Part shown: positions 45,901 to 56,943 of the stretch, piece after piece
How positions within the stretch are numbered: position 1 is the first letter of the stretch
Layout of the letters: every line of letters begins with the position of its first letter
NCBI GenBank assembly: GCA_027579435.1
Contig: JANBPK010000834.1
Span: 1 to 57,283 of the forward strand
Direction: 5' to 3'
DNA: 57,283 nucleotides
Origin: Candolleomyces eurysporus
Taxonomy: Eukaryota > Basidiomycota > Agaricomycetes > Agaricales > Psathyrellaceae
Program-made: the position numbers and the translations under genes
Notes under the pieces: generated by a model
Database searches by the model: none
Told to the model about the DNA's origin: nothing
What the model saw: the letters and a program-made list of their open reading frames with translations, nothing else

Positions 45901-48900
45901 CCTGGCTGTGCTGACGCTGAAGTCGAGTGGTTCGGCAGGCTTGGCTGCACCCGCAGGAGTTGGGAGATGACTATTCATGGATGCCTCTTTGAGGAGCTGC
46001 CAATACTCTCGGGAGATTTCGCTATTGGCCACTGAGACTGTCTTCCAGAATGGCGGATCCGATTCAGACATACCCCAAAGGTATATCGGTGCCTGGGTGT
46101 TGAAGTACCAATACGAAGGTGCTGCGTGGGGTGTACTCGATGTCCATGCATGGTCCACCCAGACGTCGAAAGCTGTTGGGTGGCTTTCATGGGGCGAACA
46201 TGCGATCCAGGGCTGCGTGGAGGTCGATGGCTTCAAGGGAGTCACGAGCTTGAGGGTCAACAAAAGTTCGAAAAGATCCAGGAGTCGAGAGCGTGCCCTT
46301 GACCTCCCAACTTGAAGTTGAGTATGCAAGTCGTTAGGTAGGTCCTTCACAGGAGTGTTTCGACCTTCCTCTGTAGCGAACAGGCTTGTAAGCTGTTCGC
46401 TGTGAGACAAGGCGGAGACATATGCAGTGAACAGGCGAACTGGGATATCATGGGAGAAATAGGTCAGTTCAACGATTCTTGATCCAGGGATAATGTTGGG
46501 AGATGCTGTATCCGATGCAAGGGCTTCGAGCGTCGACAGATGAAATTCTCTGGCTCGTGCGGTCTTGCCTACGATAAATCCGTACAGCTGGCCGAGTGTC
46601 GTGCGTTCTGCAAGCAGAACGTCTCGAATGGTGGCATCATCGTGGGCAAAGAGTTGATTCGCTCGAGCGGTGTTTTTGCTCCATCGCTCCTTTTTGTTCT
46701 CGCCTGGCTGCTCGAGTTGAAGCAACTGGAGAGGGAGAATGCCTCGGGAAGAGACTGAGGGGTCAGCGCCGTACTCGACTGGTTCCTGGATTTTGACTGC
46801 GGAGCCAGAAGATGGGATTGAAGGTTGTGGGCCACGGGCCAATTCAGCCAAGAAAAGGTTCAGCTGCTCCTGGCTGACCGACGGAAGGTATACGATATTT
46901 GCCGGTTTATTGACGCCTGTGTGTGTTGTGACAGATGTTTTGAGTTGCTTCACTTTTCCTTTGGTCTCGAGTCCATCTATGGTTAGGGTGGCCGTCCGTT
47001 TGTCGGTTCGAGTACCCACAGGGGCACTGGTAGGCTCTCCAGCCTTTGCTAGCGCGTCGAGCAGTGCAGTATGCGCATCATAGAATTCCTTGGTCTGAAT
47101 ATTGAAGATGCCGCCTGCTTCTTCCAAAACCCGCAATATTTCATTTTCCCTGCGGAGATGGGACACATTAACTCGACCGCGTCCGCCTTTTGGCGTGGTA
47201 TCCGTTCTACCAGCGGAAGGCGCTGGGGTTTCTCGGGGTATCGGTGGTTCTGTCGTCATAGCTGTCTGGGTTGGATCTGTTTGATCATGGCTCGAATTGG
47301 GGCGTTGGGCGTCCAACGGTGGATGAATGGGGGCTTGGGCGAGTGGGTTCTGGTTCTCAGTAACTTGGGCCGGTGGGGCATCCGGCGGACTTGGTAAGAG
47401 GGAATTTGCAATGGAGGCTTCAGTGGGGACATCTCCCTGTTCGGCTGGGCGGGTGCGCTTTGTGACATTCATCGGTTCGGTTTCCTCGACGTTGCCCGCT
47501 TTCCGCTTGGGGGGACGGCCCCGCTTTTTGGGTCGTGACGTCGATGGATCCTCGCCACCTTCGGGAATATCGCCCTGAGCCACATCCGTCGGCTGAACCT
47601 TCTTAGGACGTCCCCTTTTCTTGGCAACTATACAATAGGCGCCATGAGCACCTGGGAACCTACTAGCGGCCTTACAAGAGCACTTACCGCTACTGCTAGA
47701 TTGGGGTTGCAATTCTGGTGAATCTACGCAAGTCTTCTTCCTGGCGGTAGACGCTTCGTCATCCTCCATTTCACGCTCCGCACCATCCGTGGCATCGCGT
47801 TTGCGCTTGTTCCCCTTTGCGGTGTTCGAGCTCTCTCCATCCTTGGCTGCGTTTTTCCGAGGCCTTCCTTGTTTGACTGTCCCATCAGGAAGTATTGGGT
47901 TCTTGAACTGTCGTTTGCTAGGTCTGCTGACTCGATTGAAAGTGTCTTGAAATCGCTGCAAGTCATTAATATCGTTGAAAAACATGGCGTCATGAAGCGG
48001 GTAGAATCCACCAGCTTCAGATATGTCGATATCTCCGAAACCGGCTGATGCTTTGTCCAGCTGTTCGGCAGCAACAAGTTTCTGGTATGCAGCAACGGTA
48101 AAATAACGATGGCGCCTTTCTCGCCCGCTGGTTTCCATCAAACCAGCGATACCAAGGTCGGCCAGGTGCTTCGGCGGTTGAGATTTCTCTGCTCGGGCCA
48201 GAAACAATTCAATAGTTCGCTTGTCAAAGTTTGCAAGAGCAGTTGACAGTTCCTATTCAAACAATTATTTCTGCTGTATCTCAGCAACAAGGGGCGTGAA
48301 GGCTTACATTCAACGTCATGCCGCTGGTTCCAGACTCCTCCAGGAGGTCAATTATTTGTTTGTGAATTGTGATGTTCGCCTTAACCCCACTATCGTCGCC
48401 TAGGCGAGCTTTCAATAACAAAAGATATCCCCACGGTGAATCAACGCACCGACAATATCGTCGTCCCTGCTGTCGTCAGCTTGCACAAGGATCCCCTCTT
48501 CGTCGTCTTTTTGCTCAGCGTTCTCATTTACCAGTCGGAAACACTTGACGGAACTGCCAGTGGACTTCTTTCGATTGCTAGGTACGATGACCTTTTCAAT
48601 GACACCTTGTTGTATCAATTCTCGAATACGACTTTGGAAGAATCGTCGATCGGTTTTTGTTGGATTTGAGAAACCCTAAATAACGGGTCAGGCTCTAAAA
48701 AAGGAGACTTAAACAAGACGCTTACAAGTGTGAGGAGGAGATTATTTGAGGCGTGGATGTTGTTCTGAGATGCTTTCAGAAGTTTGACGATGCGAGCCTT
48801 GACGAGAGGCAAGCTTGAAAGGTGACGGCTGTCTATGGGAGTAAACTGAAGGGCGGCCGAATTGGCATCGTCTTCGTCATCGACCTCAGGAGCCGTTTCC

Positions 48901-49762
48901 CCTTTTCTGGCAGCTTCCTCTGCCTGAGTCTCTTCCTCGCGTATTGCTTGCCAGTCCGAACTGCGCTCATAAAAGTATTTATGGATGCAGAAGTGTGTAC
49001 CGACACCCCCTCGACGGACTTTGACTACGAGGTCCATCTCCGTCAACTGTCTGACAAGATAAAAACATGTCTTCTGATCGTACTTCGATTTTTGACCAAG
49101 TTGTACGACAGTGACGCCTTCGTCCCGTCCACGGGTGATGATTTGCAGAGCTGAATACACCATTGGACTCATCCGAGCCGACTATTATCCCGTTTAGTTA
49201 GAGATGTTGAAATCTATGAGGAAGAACGAACTCTGATGTGAGATCCAGTAATGGCTGCAAAAATTGCGTCTGCGTCGACGGCAATCCTGAGTTTATCGCC
49301 ATGAACCCGAACAAGTTCTTCCAGAGGCACGGACTTGGCGTTGGGGATAGGTGTCAGTTGAGCCGGGCGGGTTTCGACATGTTCTTGACCAGACGCTTTT
49401 GCTTTCCGCTTCGCGCTGGTTTGAGGCGCTATCCAAACCTCGGAGCTGACACCTTCTGGAATTAGGCCAACCACCACAGTTGGTTGCTGAACGACTAAGG
49501 ACCATATGAACGAGCAGAACGCTGCATCAATGTTGTGTGGCAGAGGTGAGGAAGCATAGAATCCAGCGATGAAATCATTCAAGCGGGAGACGTTGCAGCC
49601 TAGCACAAGGCTCAAGTCAGTAAAAGACCAAAAAAATGTGTCTCTCCAGGAATCGAACCCTCCTCTCCTCGTCGACATCCCCGTTTATCACATGATAAAA
49701 GACATACCAAGATCACCGTCGAAAGAAAGTTCGCGAAGACAATGGTGAAGAAGCTCATCCAT
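42939..49762 (-). CDS. TFC3: Transcription factor TFIIIC B-block-binding subunit Tfc3 (tau138)
   Basis: Largest TFIIIC subunit, which binds the B-box of tRNA genes and recruits TFIIIB for Pol III. Fourteen exons, checked for phase, give about 2,027 residues. Exon 1 (49708-49762) starts MDELLHHCLREL. The B-block-binding winged helix begins near residue 145 with SPMVYSALQIITRG, then YDQKTCFYLVRQL and RRGGVGTHFCIHKYF. Two AT-hooks (KKRGRPKK and KRGRPPKRK) lie near 590-615. The C-terminal part contains WKADYVLTWHQARFF and, after splicing, LRVGFGQERE and PRDVESLQRQ. Introns 47628-47687 (60 nt) and 45162-45215 (54 nt) have no stop and are multiples of three. Intron 1 (49600-49707, 108 nt) is longer than its neighbours and contains a perfect B-box. 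Confidence 0.9.
49630..49704 (-). other. B-box plus T-run element (tRNA-like remnant or extra TFIIIC site) in TFC3 intron 1
   Basis: On the minus strand the intron contains GGTTCGATTCC, a perfect match to the Pol III B-box consensus. The 66-nt stretch 49639-49704 begins with TGTCTTT and ends with AGAGACA, which can pair over seven positions (one G-U) like an acceptor stem. A run of seven T follows two bases later (49630-49636), a standard Pol III terminator. The T-arm and anticodon arm do not fold well and the length is short, so this is not a normal tRNA gene. A 7-nt inverted repeat TTTATCA..TGATAAA occupies the would-be D-arm. Best reading: degenerate tRNA or extra TFIIIC-binding site. Confidence 0.4.
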
Positions 49763-50300
49763 GTGAGGTCTGAGGATCGCCTGTGTTTCGAGAAGGCGGG
49801 CGATAATCCCGTGGATAATGTGTGCAAAGGTGGGTTGGACTCAGAGAGATACGGGCAACCCGGAGTAGGTTATAACCTCTGGCACCTCGAAATCGCTAGT
49901 TGAAATCGCCGTGAACGCGTCGCGATTGTCGAGGATTGTGAGGAATATTGGCGCAAGAAGGGTCCTCTGTCAATGGACGCTGGAGCCAGCGTGACAGTGT
50001 GACAGACGTGACATCTGTGTCCTGCCTTTCAGTCCTGACTCGGACGGTCGGAAACCCTTCTCGACAAAAGAGGCTTAGCTGGTAAAATCCAATGTTATTA
50101 AATCCATGTAGAATCATGAGGGTTGGTGCGGTACAGTGTACACGAATGGTATGGCTAAGGTAGGGTGGCGGTCTGGGAGACCGTTTTGAGGGCTGTTGGA
50201 TAATCGTCTAAGGATGATAAATATTATCCTGCGGGGTGANGGGGGGGCTCTACTCGATAAGAAAGGTGGGAGGTGGGAGGCGGTGTATCTATGTGTCTAT
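49763..50300. other. Intergenic region upstream of TFC3
   Basis: This 538-bp gap lies between the TFC3 start and the stop of the Ups-type gene, both on the minus strand. It should hold the TFC3 promoter. No gene or clear motif was recognised. A G-run with an N is at 50240-50247. Confidence 0.4.
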
Positions 50301-50958
50301 TCATGCAGCCATTGCTGGTCGCCCAAGTCGTTCTTCCGATAATGCCCTCAGCACGTCGGTGAAAGCTGTCTTGCCCAGCTGCGCATTCTGCTCGAACCGT
50401 TGGCACAGCCACTTCTCCAGCCCGTCAGCAGCAGACCGCCAGAGAGCCATGCGAGCTTGAATCTCTGCTGTCTGCGTGAATGCTGTCCGGTTATGTGATG
50501 AGGGTGTGTATCGCACGACCTCATAACAGCTGGCGAATTGAGACAGGGAAAGGTTGACAGAGGTGATCGTGGTGTTTTGCGTTGCTGGGTCGACGAAGCA
50601 GATTTCACGGACGAATGCATCTTCTGAGCCGCCAAAGAGCTGGTATAGGCGTAAGTATATGGTCAAGGGACCGAAGGGAATGGCGCACATACCTTGACAA
50701 TCCATCTGGGGGCTTTCTGCTTGCATCCCAATATCCGCTCGGTCCTGATGATACCCGTTTGAGGGTCTACTGAGCGGTCGACAACATCGACGCTAACCAC
50801 GTGTGTGCACTTGGGATTGGGGTACTTCCTCCACATTCCAATGACAACATGGGACCATGGGTGACTGTGAAAAAAGTCAGTGAATTGCTCTCGTGATTGC
50901 AAAGCAGCGACCACAAAGCAACTTACTCGTACTGGAACGACTGCGAGAAGAAGTGCAT
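50301..50958 (-). CDS. PRELI/MSF1-domain (Ups1/Ups2-type) mitochondrial intermembrane-space lipid transfer protein
   Basis: Three exons (50927-50958, 50693-50864, 50301-50639) give 180 residues, the full length of an Ups/PRELI protein. Spliced, it opens MHFFSQSFQYDHPWSHVVIGMW, the family start, followed by RKYPNPKCTHVVSVDVVDR and CKQKAPRWIVKLFGG. The C-terminal helix runs through AEIQARMALWRSAADGLEKWLC. Such proteins pair with Mdm35 and shuttle phosphatidic acid or phosphatidylserine for cardiolipin or phosphatidylethanolamine synthesis. Whether it is Ups1-like (phosphatidic acid) or Ups2-like cannot be settled here. Length favours Ups1. It lies between TFC3 and the peroxisomal ABC transporter, same strand. 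Confidence 0.88.
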
Positions 50959-51267
50959 TGTCTGTGGAATGGGATGGGAAGCAATAATATACACGAGAAG
51001 AGAGGAGAAAGGAAACGGGGACGGGTTAAGACCGTCGGAGATGGTGGTATCGAGTAGAGCTGTGCCCCTGTCCAGGTATCCAAGCCGGAGGCAAACNGCT
51101 TAGCAAAAAATGCGTGATGCGGCTCCACGGCCGGACACTGCCGACTCCTGTTTACCCCGATCAATAATGGAGGGCGGCCAATCACATGCAAGGCGATAGC
51201 TGTGATTTAAAATTAGTACAACAAAAGATGTACATATACATAGCATATTAGTGCTGTTAGAAACTGT
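50959..51267. other. Intergenic gap between the ABCD transporter and Ups-type genes
   Basis: This 309-bp gap separates two minus-strand genes. It contains the 3' UTR of the transporter and the promoter of the Ups-type gene. Nothing else is recognised. Confidence 0.4.
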
Positions 51268-54229
51268 CTATGATTCACTAGAAGCAAGTGCCTTCAGCTC
51301 CGCCAATCGCTCACGCATTTTGGGACTGAATGGGAATGAGTCAGAAAGAGAACACAAGAGTAAGGCCATCTCAGCTTACACTTCGAGCAATTTGGTTTCA
51401 AGGCTCTGCTTCTCCTCTTGCAGTGCTAAACGTTTCTCGGCATCGAGCTTCGTACTTCAGAGGATGATTAGCATATTTCTCGTGATTGGTTCGCGAGACA
51501 CGTACAAAACATAGCCTCCTTGACCGTCATAGTGTAGGATCAAAGAGTGGTACTTCCACAACGAAGGCCGATGGGAGACGGTGAGCAGAGTAATTCCAAG
51601 TTCCGCAGCATGCTCCATCATCCGGCCCTCGACTTCAAGAGGAACCAGCGATGTAGCTTCATCGAGAACAGCATACTGTAATCAAGTCAGCAGAGATCAC
51701 CCTAGCACGGACTCGAGGCCTACCTTAGGGGAGTGATAGAAGAGACGTGCCCATGCAATCTTCTGCTGGTCACCTCCGCTGAGAGCCTCCCGCCATTCAC
51801 GCGCCGCATCCCATCCACCTTCTCTCTCCACAACGCCCTCCATTTGCACCATCGCCAAAATCTTTAGTAAGTCTTTATCAGCAATTCCACCTGGAGTGGA
51901 GCGATCAGTAGACGTTGCGGGGAGCTATTTCGATTTCTTACGAGATTCCATGTCTGCTTTGGAGTGTGGATAAATCACTTGATCCCGAAGTGTTCCAAGG
52001 GATAGATATGGCCGTTGAGGAATCAGGATGAACTGTGATGCTGGCGGTTTGCGTACAACGCCACCATAAACGGGCCAAAGTCCTCCAAGGATACGGAATA
52101 GTGACGATTTCCCGCAGCCTACAAGACGGTCAGAAAAGGAATAGCCAAAGAATGAGGTGAAGTCGTACCGTTTGGCCCAACAATCAGAAGATGTTGCTAT
52201 GATATTAATGTTAATGAAGGTGGAATAGAAGCGAAGTCGGAATACACACCCCAGGCTTCACATGGAAGCTCAAGCTGCGAACAAGGATATCACCGTTGGG
52301 TGTCACGATCGGGACATTCTCAAACTGGATTTCATCGGATTCGATGACCTGACCGCGACTGCGCAGGACTGAAATCATTGTCAGCACCGCAAAAACTGGC
52401 ACCAGTCGGTAGATGACGTACTCCTGCTGTTGTCTTCAAGCGATGCAGTACTAACAAGGGCTTTCTCGAATTTGCCCTTACGAATGTCCTCCATGGTCTC
52501 TAACAGTTCCGCTACCCTTGCAGTATATCCCGCGAGTTCCGCAAGGTCTTTGTACGAATACATAACGCGACCAAAAGCATCTAAAGATACGATGAGCACA
52601 CAGGCATATTAGTGATCTTTGAAATACATACCAGATGAAGACAGCAACAAACGTCGGTTCGTGACGAAACCTAAAGAAAGATTAATGATGTTATGAAGAG
52701 TCTCCATCACAGGTAGAAAACATGGCTCACCTTCGGTTCTACTTCCAAGGTCAACAGATTCTATACCTGGAAGCTTGAAGAAAACGGGGATTGCGCAAAG
52801 GACAAGCTACAACTCGGTCAATCAGTGTGTTCGGAAATGCTCTCGCCTTATGAACGTACGCCGAAGCTTCCCCAAAGCCATTTGATGACGCCCTCTTCTA
52901 TGCAGCCAAACCACCATCTTGAGTCAAGTGTTCGATGTTCATGTTCCATTACCCCGGCGTATTCTCGCTCGATCAGCAGTTTCTCGGTGTGTTCACCTCC
53001 CATGAAGGCAACTTCTTCAGAAAACTCGGCAAGACGGGAATGGGTGTGACGTAGAGACCCAGCTAGTTGAGCAGAGAGTGCGGTGTACATGCCGAAAGGC
53101 GGCGTCAAGTATCGTACTGCGCAAGAGTTAGCTGAAGATAATTGCCAATGGGGCGAAAACGGCAGTTACGCACATAGGACCGCAGTTCCATTGACCAAGA
53201 TTGTGAGACCCATTAATCCTTCAGCGCCTACATTCTGAGAAAGCTGGTAGTTATAGAGGATGACGTCCAACACGGGTTTAGCGAGATTAGAATAAATTGC
53301 AGCAAGATGTGTTGAGAAACGTTGGATGTCGTGGGTAATCATTCTGCAGAGGGTTCAAGTAAGAACCATAATGCTTGAACAGAGTATAAACATACTGATC
53401 TGGATTCTTGATTCTATCATCAAGATTAGCTGGAACACAAGTTTAGCGAGCGAAAGGAAGAGAGCGTGAAGTATACGTACAGATTTTGTAGTATATCTTG
53501 CCGTCAGGGCCCTGCTCCTGCTCCTCCCCAAGGTATTGCTTGATCACTTCCTTTGTTAGGCGAGTCCGATACGCAATGGCCAATTTATTTTGCACATAGC
53601 TGAGCCAACTGTTTGTCCAAGTGGCAGGTACAGCTACAAGCAGCCATCGAACAATATTCCAAAAGAACTCAGCCGGCCTTGCGCGAACTAAGCTTGCCAC
53701 AATCCTTCAGGTGCAAATGTTAGCATCTCCTTGGCATTTGAAAACCTCGTGAATGTACTCACTTTCCATCCAAAGCCGCCACATACAACGAGATGGCCGT
53801 TCGAAAGATGAGTAGACTGGAGTGCATGATTAAGAGCATCGCTTCTTTGGAACGTATCCCGGGGATCACGATCCGCAAAATGTGGCCAAGCCGACGATAG
53901 AATACTGCATCTACCTGCGAACGTCAAATATTCAAGCAGATGAGTGGCATGAACACCAGATAGGACCGCGGACTGAGACTCACTGCGACTTTCGCGGGTT
54001 TGCCTGCCTCTCCTGGCTTCGATTTGTTCCTGCTCTTTCTCGAGCTGGAGCTGTCTGGTTGCTTACCAGACCTGCTGGAAAGGCTCAGGTAGGTAGATCC
54101 CAGAACATAGGCCACAAAGGTGACGTTCAGGACTCGTTGGACTGCGGGTCTATGTGATGCATAAACCTTGGAGAACTGAGCCAGGCGCTCCCGCACCACC
54201 TGGGACCGAAGGGTCGACAGCACTGCCAT
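51268..54229 (-). CDS. Peroxisomal half-size ABC transporter of the ABCD family (PXA-type fatty acyl importer)
   Basis: Sixteen exons, all in phase, give 716 residues, the size of an ABCD half transporter. The membrane domain shows [36 protein letters not shown] and [20 protein letters not shown], diagnostic for ALDP/PXA. An EAA-like motif reads [16 protein letters not shown]. The nucleotide-binding domain has Walker A GPNGCGKSS near residue 500, the [16 protein letters not shown]-loop, signature ALSGGDQQK near 602, Walker B YAVLDEAT and the switch His in TVSHRPS. The protein should import very-long- or long-chain acyl-CoA for beta-oxidation and works as a dimer with a second half transporter outside this window. 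Short exons of 28, 34 and 39 nt occur. The start at 54229 is the inner of two in-frame candidates; the other is 7 codons upstream. Confidence 0.92.
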
Positions 54230-54405
54230 GAAGGGGGTATCAAGGAGCAAACTCTGGAGGCAGTCCTGGTGTGAGAAGGAAGTGCGAAAGCTGGTGAAAT
54301 CTCGAATGAACAGACATGGGCCAAGGTGCTAAGGAACATGTGAATATGGATCTTATCCACCCACGGCCCGCTGGGCCGCATCTAATCTAATCAAAACTAA
54401 GGCGC

Positions 54406-55501
54406 CTACTGCCATTTCCCTTCTTCCTTCCTTGCTCTGATCCACCGAATAGCCTCCCCCCAGTCACGGACTCTGTGCAGCGGTGCACCTTCGGGTACCG
54501 GGACACCCTCTTCTTCCCAAAATTTGCGGCCCCCTTCGCGCTCGAGGCGAACATCATACGCCATCTCCTCTCGAGCATCGCCGGGCCCGCTCAATCGCTT
54601 GTTCCACTCGTAGGCTCCGAAAAGAAGAGTTTGGATAGGCTTTTCCGCAGTGACGCATTGAATCGCATTTTCAGCAGAGTCGTCAATAAGAAGGACCGCC
54701 TTCAAGTCGTCACAAACCTGGGCTTTGCTCAGCTTGGTAACGACTTCGTGGCCCTTCTTATGAGCATCCGTGAATTGGCCGGTGCATACGATGCTCTCGA
54801 AGCATCCTGGTGCGGCTAGGTAAATCCAATGCATAACGGAGAAGCTGACGTTACAGCACCTGGGAAGTGATGATCCACCCATTTCCAACTTTCATCGGCA
54901 TTGTCTTCCGACCGTGCAGTCACGATAACGAGGCGAAAACCCATTTGCTTCAGGCTTTCAACGCCTTCTCTTGCACCCGGAATAGGCTTGGCGTTGTAGA
55001 TTCGATCTGTGCGATAGAATTCTCGAACCTTGAGGTAGGTTTCCTTCGGGCTTCCCCAGTAAGGGTTCTGCTCCTTTCAGCACTGCAACGGACGCACGGA
55101 GTAGCTGGCAGCGGCTACTTGCCTTCCAGTAGTAATAGTCTTCCCGCCGCCGTCAGATCTCCGAGCTACATACTGAATCCCATTAATCACTTACACAAAA
55201 AGTCCGACAGCTTCATCTGCGTTCCGTAGATATCATTGTGCCCTGAATTGATTTAGAAGATGGATGAGACGGCGTCGAGTCGCAGAGTTGAGTCCTCACA
55301 GTCAGCGACAGCCTGATTTGTTTGACTCAAAACATCATCCAGGTCGAGGGCAATGAGTGGACCCGTTGCGGTGGAAGGAGCGGTGACGAGCTTATCGACC
55401 GCTTCGCGCTCCTCTTCAAGGGTCGTTCCGCCTTCCACTGCAGGCGCTTCGAGCCCCTCCTTCAATTCTTCGAGTTCATGAACAGAAGCTGCCGCAGACA
55501 T
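54406..55501 (-). CDS. HAD-like hydrolase, putative nucleotidase or phosphatase
   Basis: Five exons (55300-55501, 55195-55242, 55123-55139, 54860-55067, 54406-54806) give 291 residues. HAD motif I is ALDLDDVL (nucleophile and acid-base Asp), motif II is VIVTARS, and motif III/IV is LLIDDSAENA. The pattern is that of the 5'-nucleotidase/NagD-unlike, cap-C1 fungal HAD proteins annotated only as HAD-like. Spliced exons give DFLYYYYWKNPYWGSPKE. Exon 3 is a 17-nt microexon, and the intron after it (55068-55122) begins with GC instead of GT. The substrate is unknown. The neighbours (peroxisomal transporter, carbonic anhydrase) give no direct hint. The gene ends 176 bp before the transporter start. 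Confidence 0.75.
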
Positions 55502-55787
55502 GTCGTTGGTACTGGTGGTAGATGACTCGTCCTATCGTTCAAATGGAAATCTGACTCCAACAACACGAGCTCGGAGAATGCCATGCCGCTTTCGGACGAA
55601 CATAGCTACCTGGGTTACATAAGAATATCACTACAACTGAATGCTTGGTACAGTACTAGTACAAACTGGAAGACAGACAATACGCCGACAACACGAACAC
55701 AGAAAGACCCTTTAACGCCTTGGAGACACATTATACCTTTACGCGACCCGATTGACCTTGAGACGCGATTAGCGCGACTTTCAAGAT

Positions 55788-56458
55788 TCAAAGATACTGA
55801 CCCACCTTTCCAGTGCGAACATCATAGACCCACCCGCTAATCTTGGTTTCCGGGAGGAGAAGAGGGTTCTCTTGCAAGAATTTGACATCGTCCTTGACGC
55901 TGTCCTCCAAGTGAGGGAATTCCAAGAACTGTAATTTGTCGACTGCCTCGGCAACTACGGCATCACCAGGAGAAGCGTCCTTGACGATGGTCTTGAGCTG
56001 TTCAGTTGTGAAAGTCAACATGCCGCAGTCGGAGTGGTGAAAGAGGGCGATTTCACGGGTTCCTAGAAGACGTTGCGAAATAACAAGGCTGCGAAGAGCC
56101 TCCTTGCTGGTGGGTGTAAGTCACGATGGCTGTCTGGAACCAGTTTTCCTTACGCAGAACCACCCGCATTTCGAATAATATGTGCTTCTCCGAGATTGAT
56201 ACCCAACTGTCCAACAGGTCTGAAGCAATATCAGCGACCCTATCCAGTTCTACTGGTTCGAGTTGGCTATTCATACTCAATGCGAGCATCCATACAGGTG
56301 ACTGATGAATGTAGTGAGCTCGAGATAGGAACACCGTGGAGATGAGCAAAAGACGTACCAACAGCCAGATGCTTCGAGGGGGGAAGAGGGAGGTCCCCTT
56401 TGTCGAAGGTGCTCACGTACGAGGCGTTGTTGGAAGCGACGGATTCTTGGAAGGACAT
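55788..56458 (-). CDS. Beta-class carbonic anhydrase
   Basis: Zinc enzyme that interconverts CO2 and bicarbonate, in fungi supplying bicarbonate to carboxylases and to CO2 sensing. Four exons (56359-56458, 56277-56301, 56154-56219, 55788-56106) give 169 residues, a compact form of the family. Zinc ligands are seen: Cys in TCMDARI, and the HHSDC pair of His and Cys, with the CxDxR dyad. Other hallmarks are LGEAHIIRNAGGSA and SLVISQRLLGTREIALFHHS. The second exon is 25 nt. The small size and the GxxEIALFHHSDCGM stretch recall the bacterial-like (type II, mycobacterial) clade. The start faces the RINT1-like gene across 485 bp. Confidence 0.9.
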
Positions 56459-56943
56459 TTGGGAGACAGGGGCGTCGATGCTGAGTGAAGAGGGCCTTCC
56501 ATGTCGTTATCTTTTATACCCCAGTACACCCAACGTCATTTGTGCATGCTTCATTGTGGTGAAGGATTGCGCCATCGCGCCTCAACAACAAGTGAATTTT
56601 AGACAGACAAATGCAGTTCCAAGGGTGCCTGAAACGGTTTAGCGGTAACTTGGAGCATGCTCGTGATGAGCCTGAAGGTGCCGGTCAAGATAAGTAAGCA
56701 AAAAGATGAGAAATCCTGAGTGTGAGTTCCGAGGCCTCACAAACGTGAAAGATTATGTCCAGAAGGGTTCACCAAGCCAGAATGGCTGACGAAGTTCAGA
56801 GAAAACGGTGAAAGCATGACTCCGGAGATCAGAGTGTCTGGTTGCCTTTCTGGGGCACGATAAGTGATATCCCCTTGTGGATATCACGAGGCTTGGATGA
56901 ACGTCACCGAATCGTGGCATAGTCAACTCACACCGAAATTCGT
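56459..56943. promoter_or_regulatory. Divergent promoter region between carbonic anhydrase and RINT1-like genes
   Basis: Two divergent starts lie 485 bp apart. A TATA box for the minus-strand gene is present near the left side. No additional gene is recognised. Confidence 0.5.
56511..56518 (-). promoter_or_regulatory. TATA box of the carbonic anhydrase gene
   Basis: TATAAAAG on the minus strand lies 52 bp upstream of the ATG at 56458. Confidence 0.5.

Noticed and set aside
49639..49704. Functional tRNA gene in TFC3 intron 1
   Set aside because: Only 66 nt, with no convincing T-arm or anticodon stem; kept only as a B-box element.
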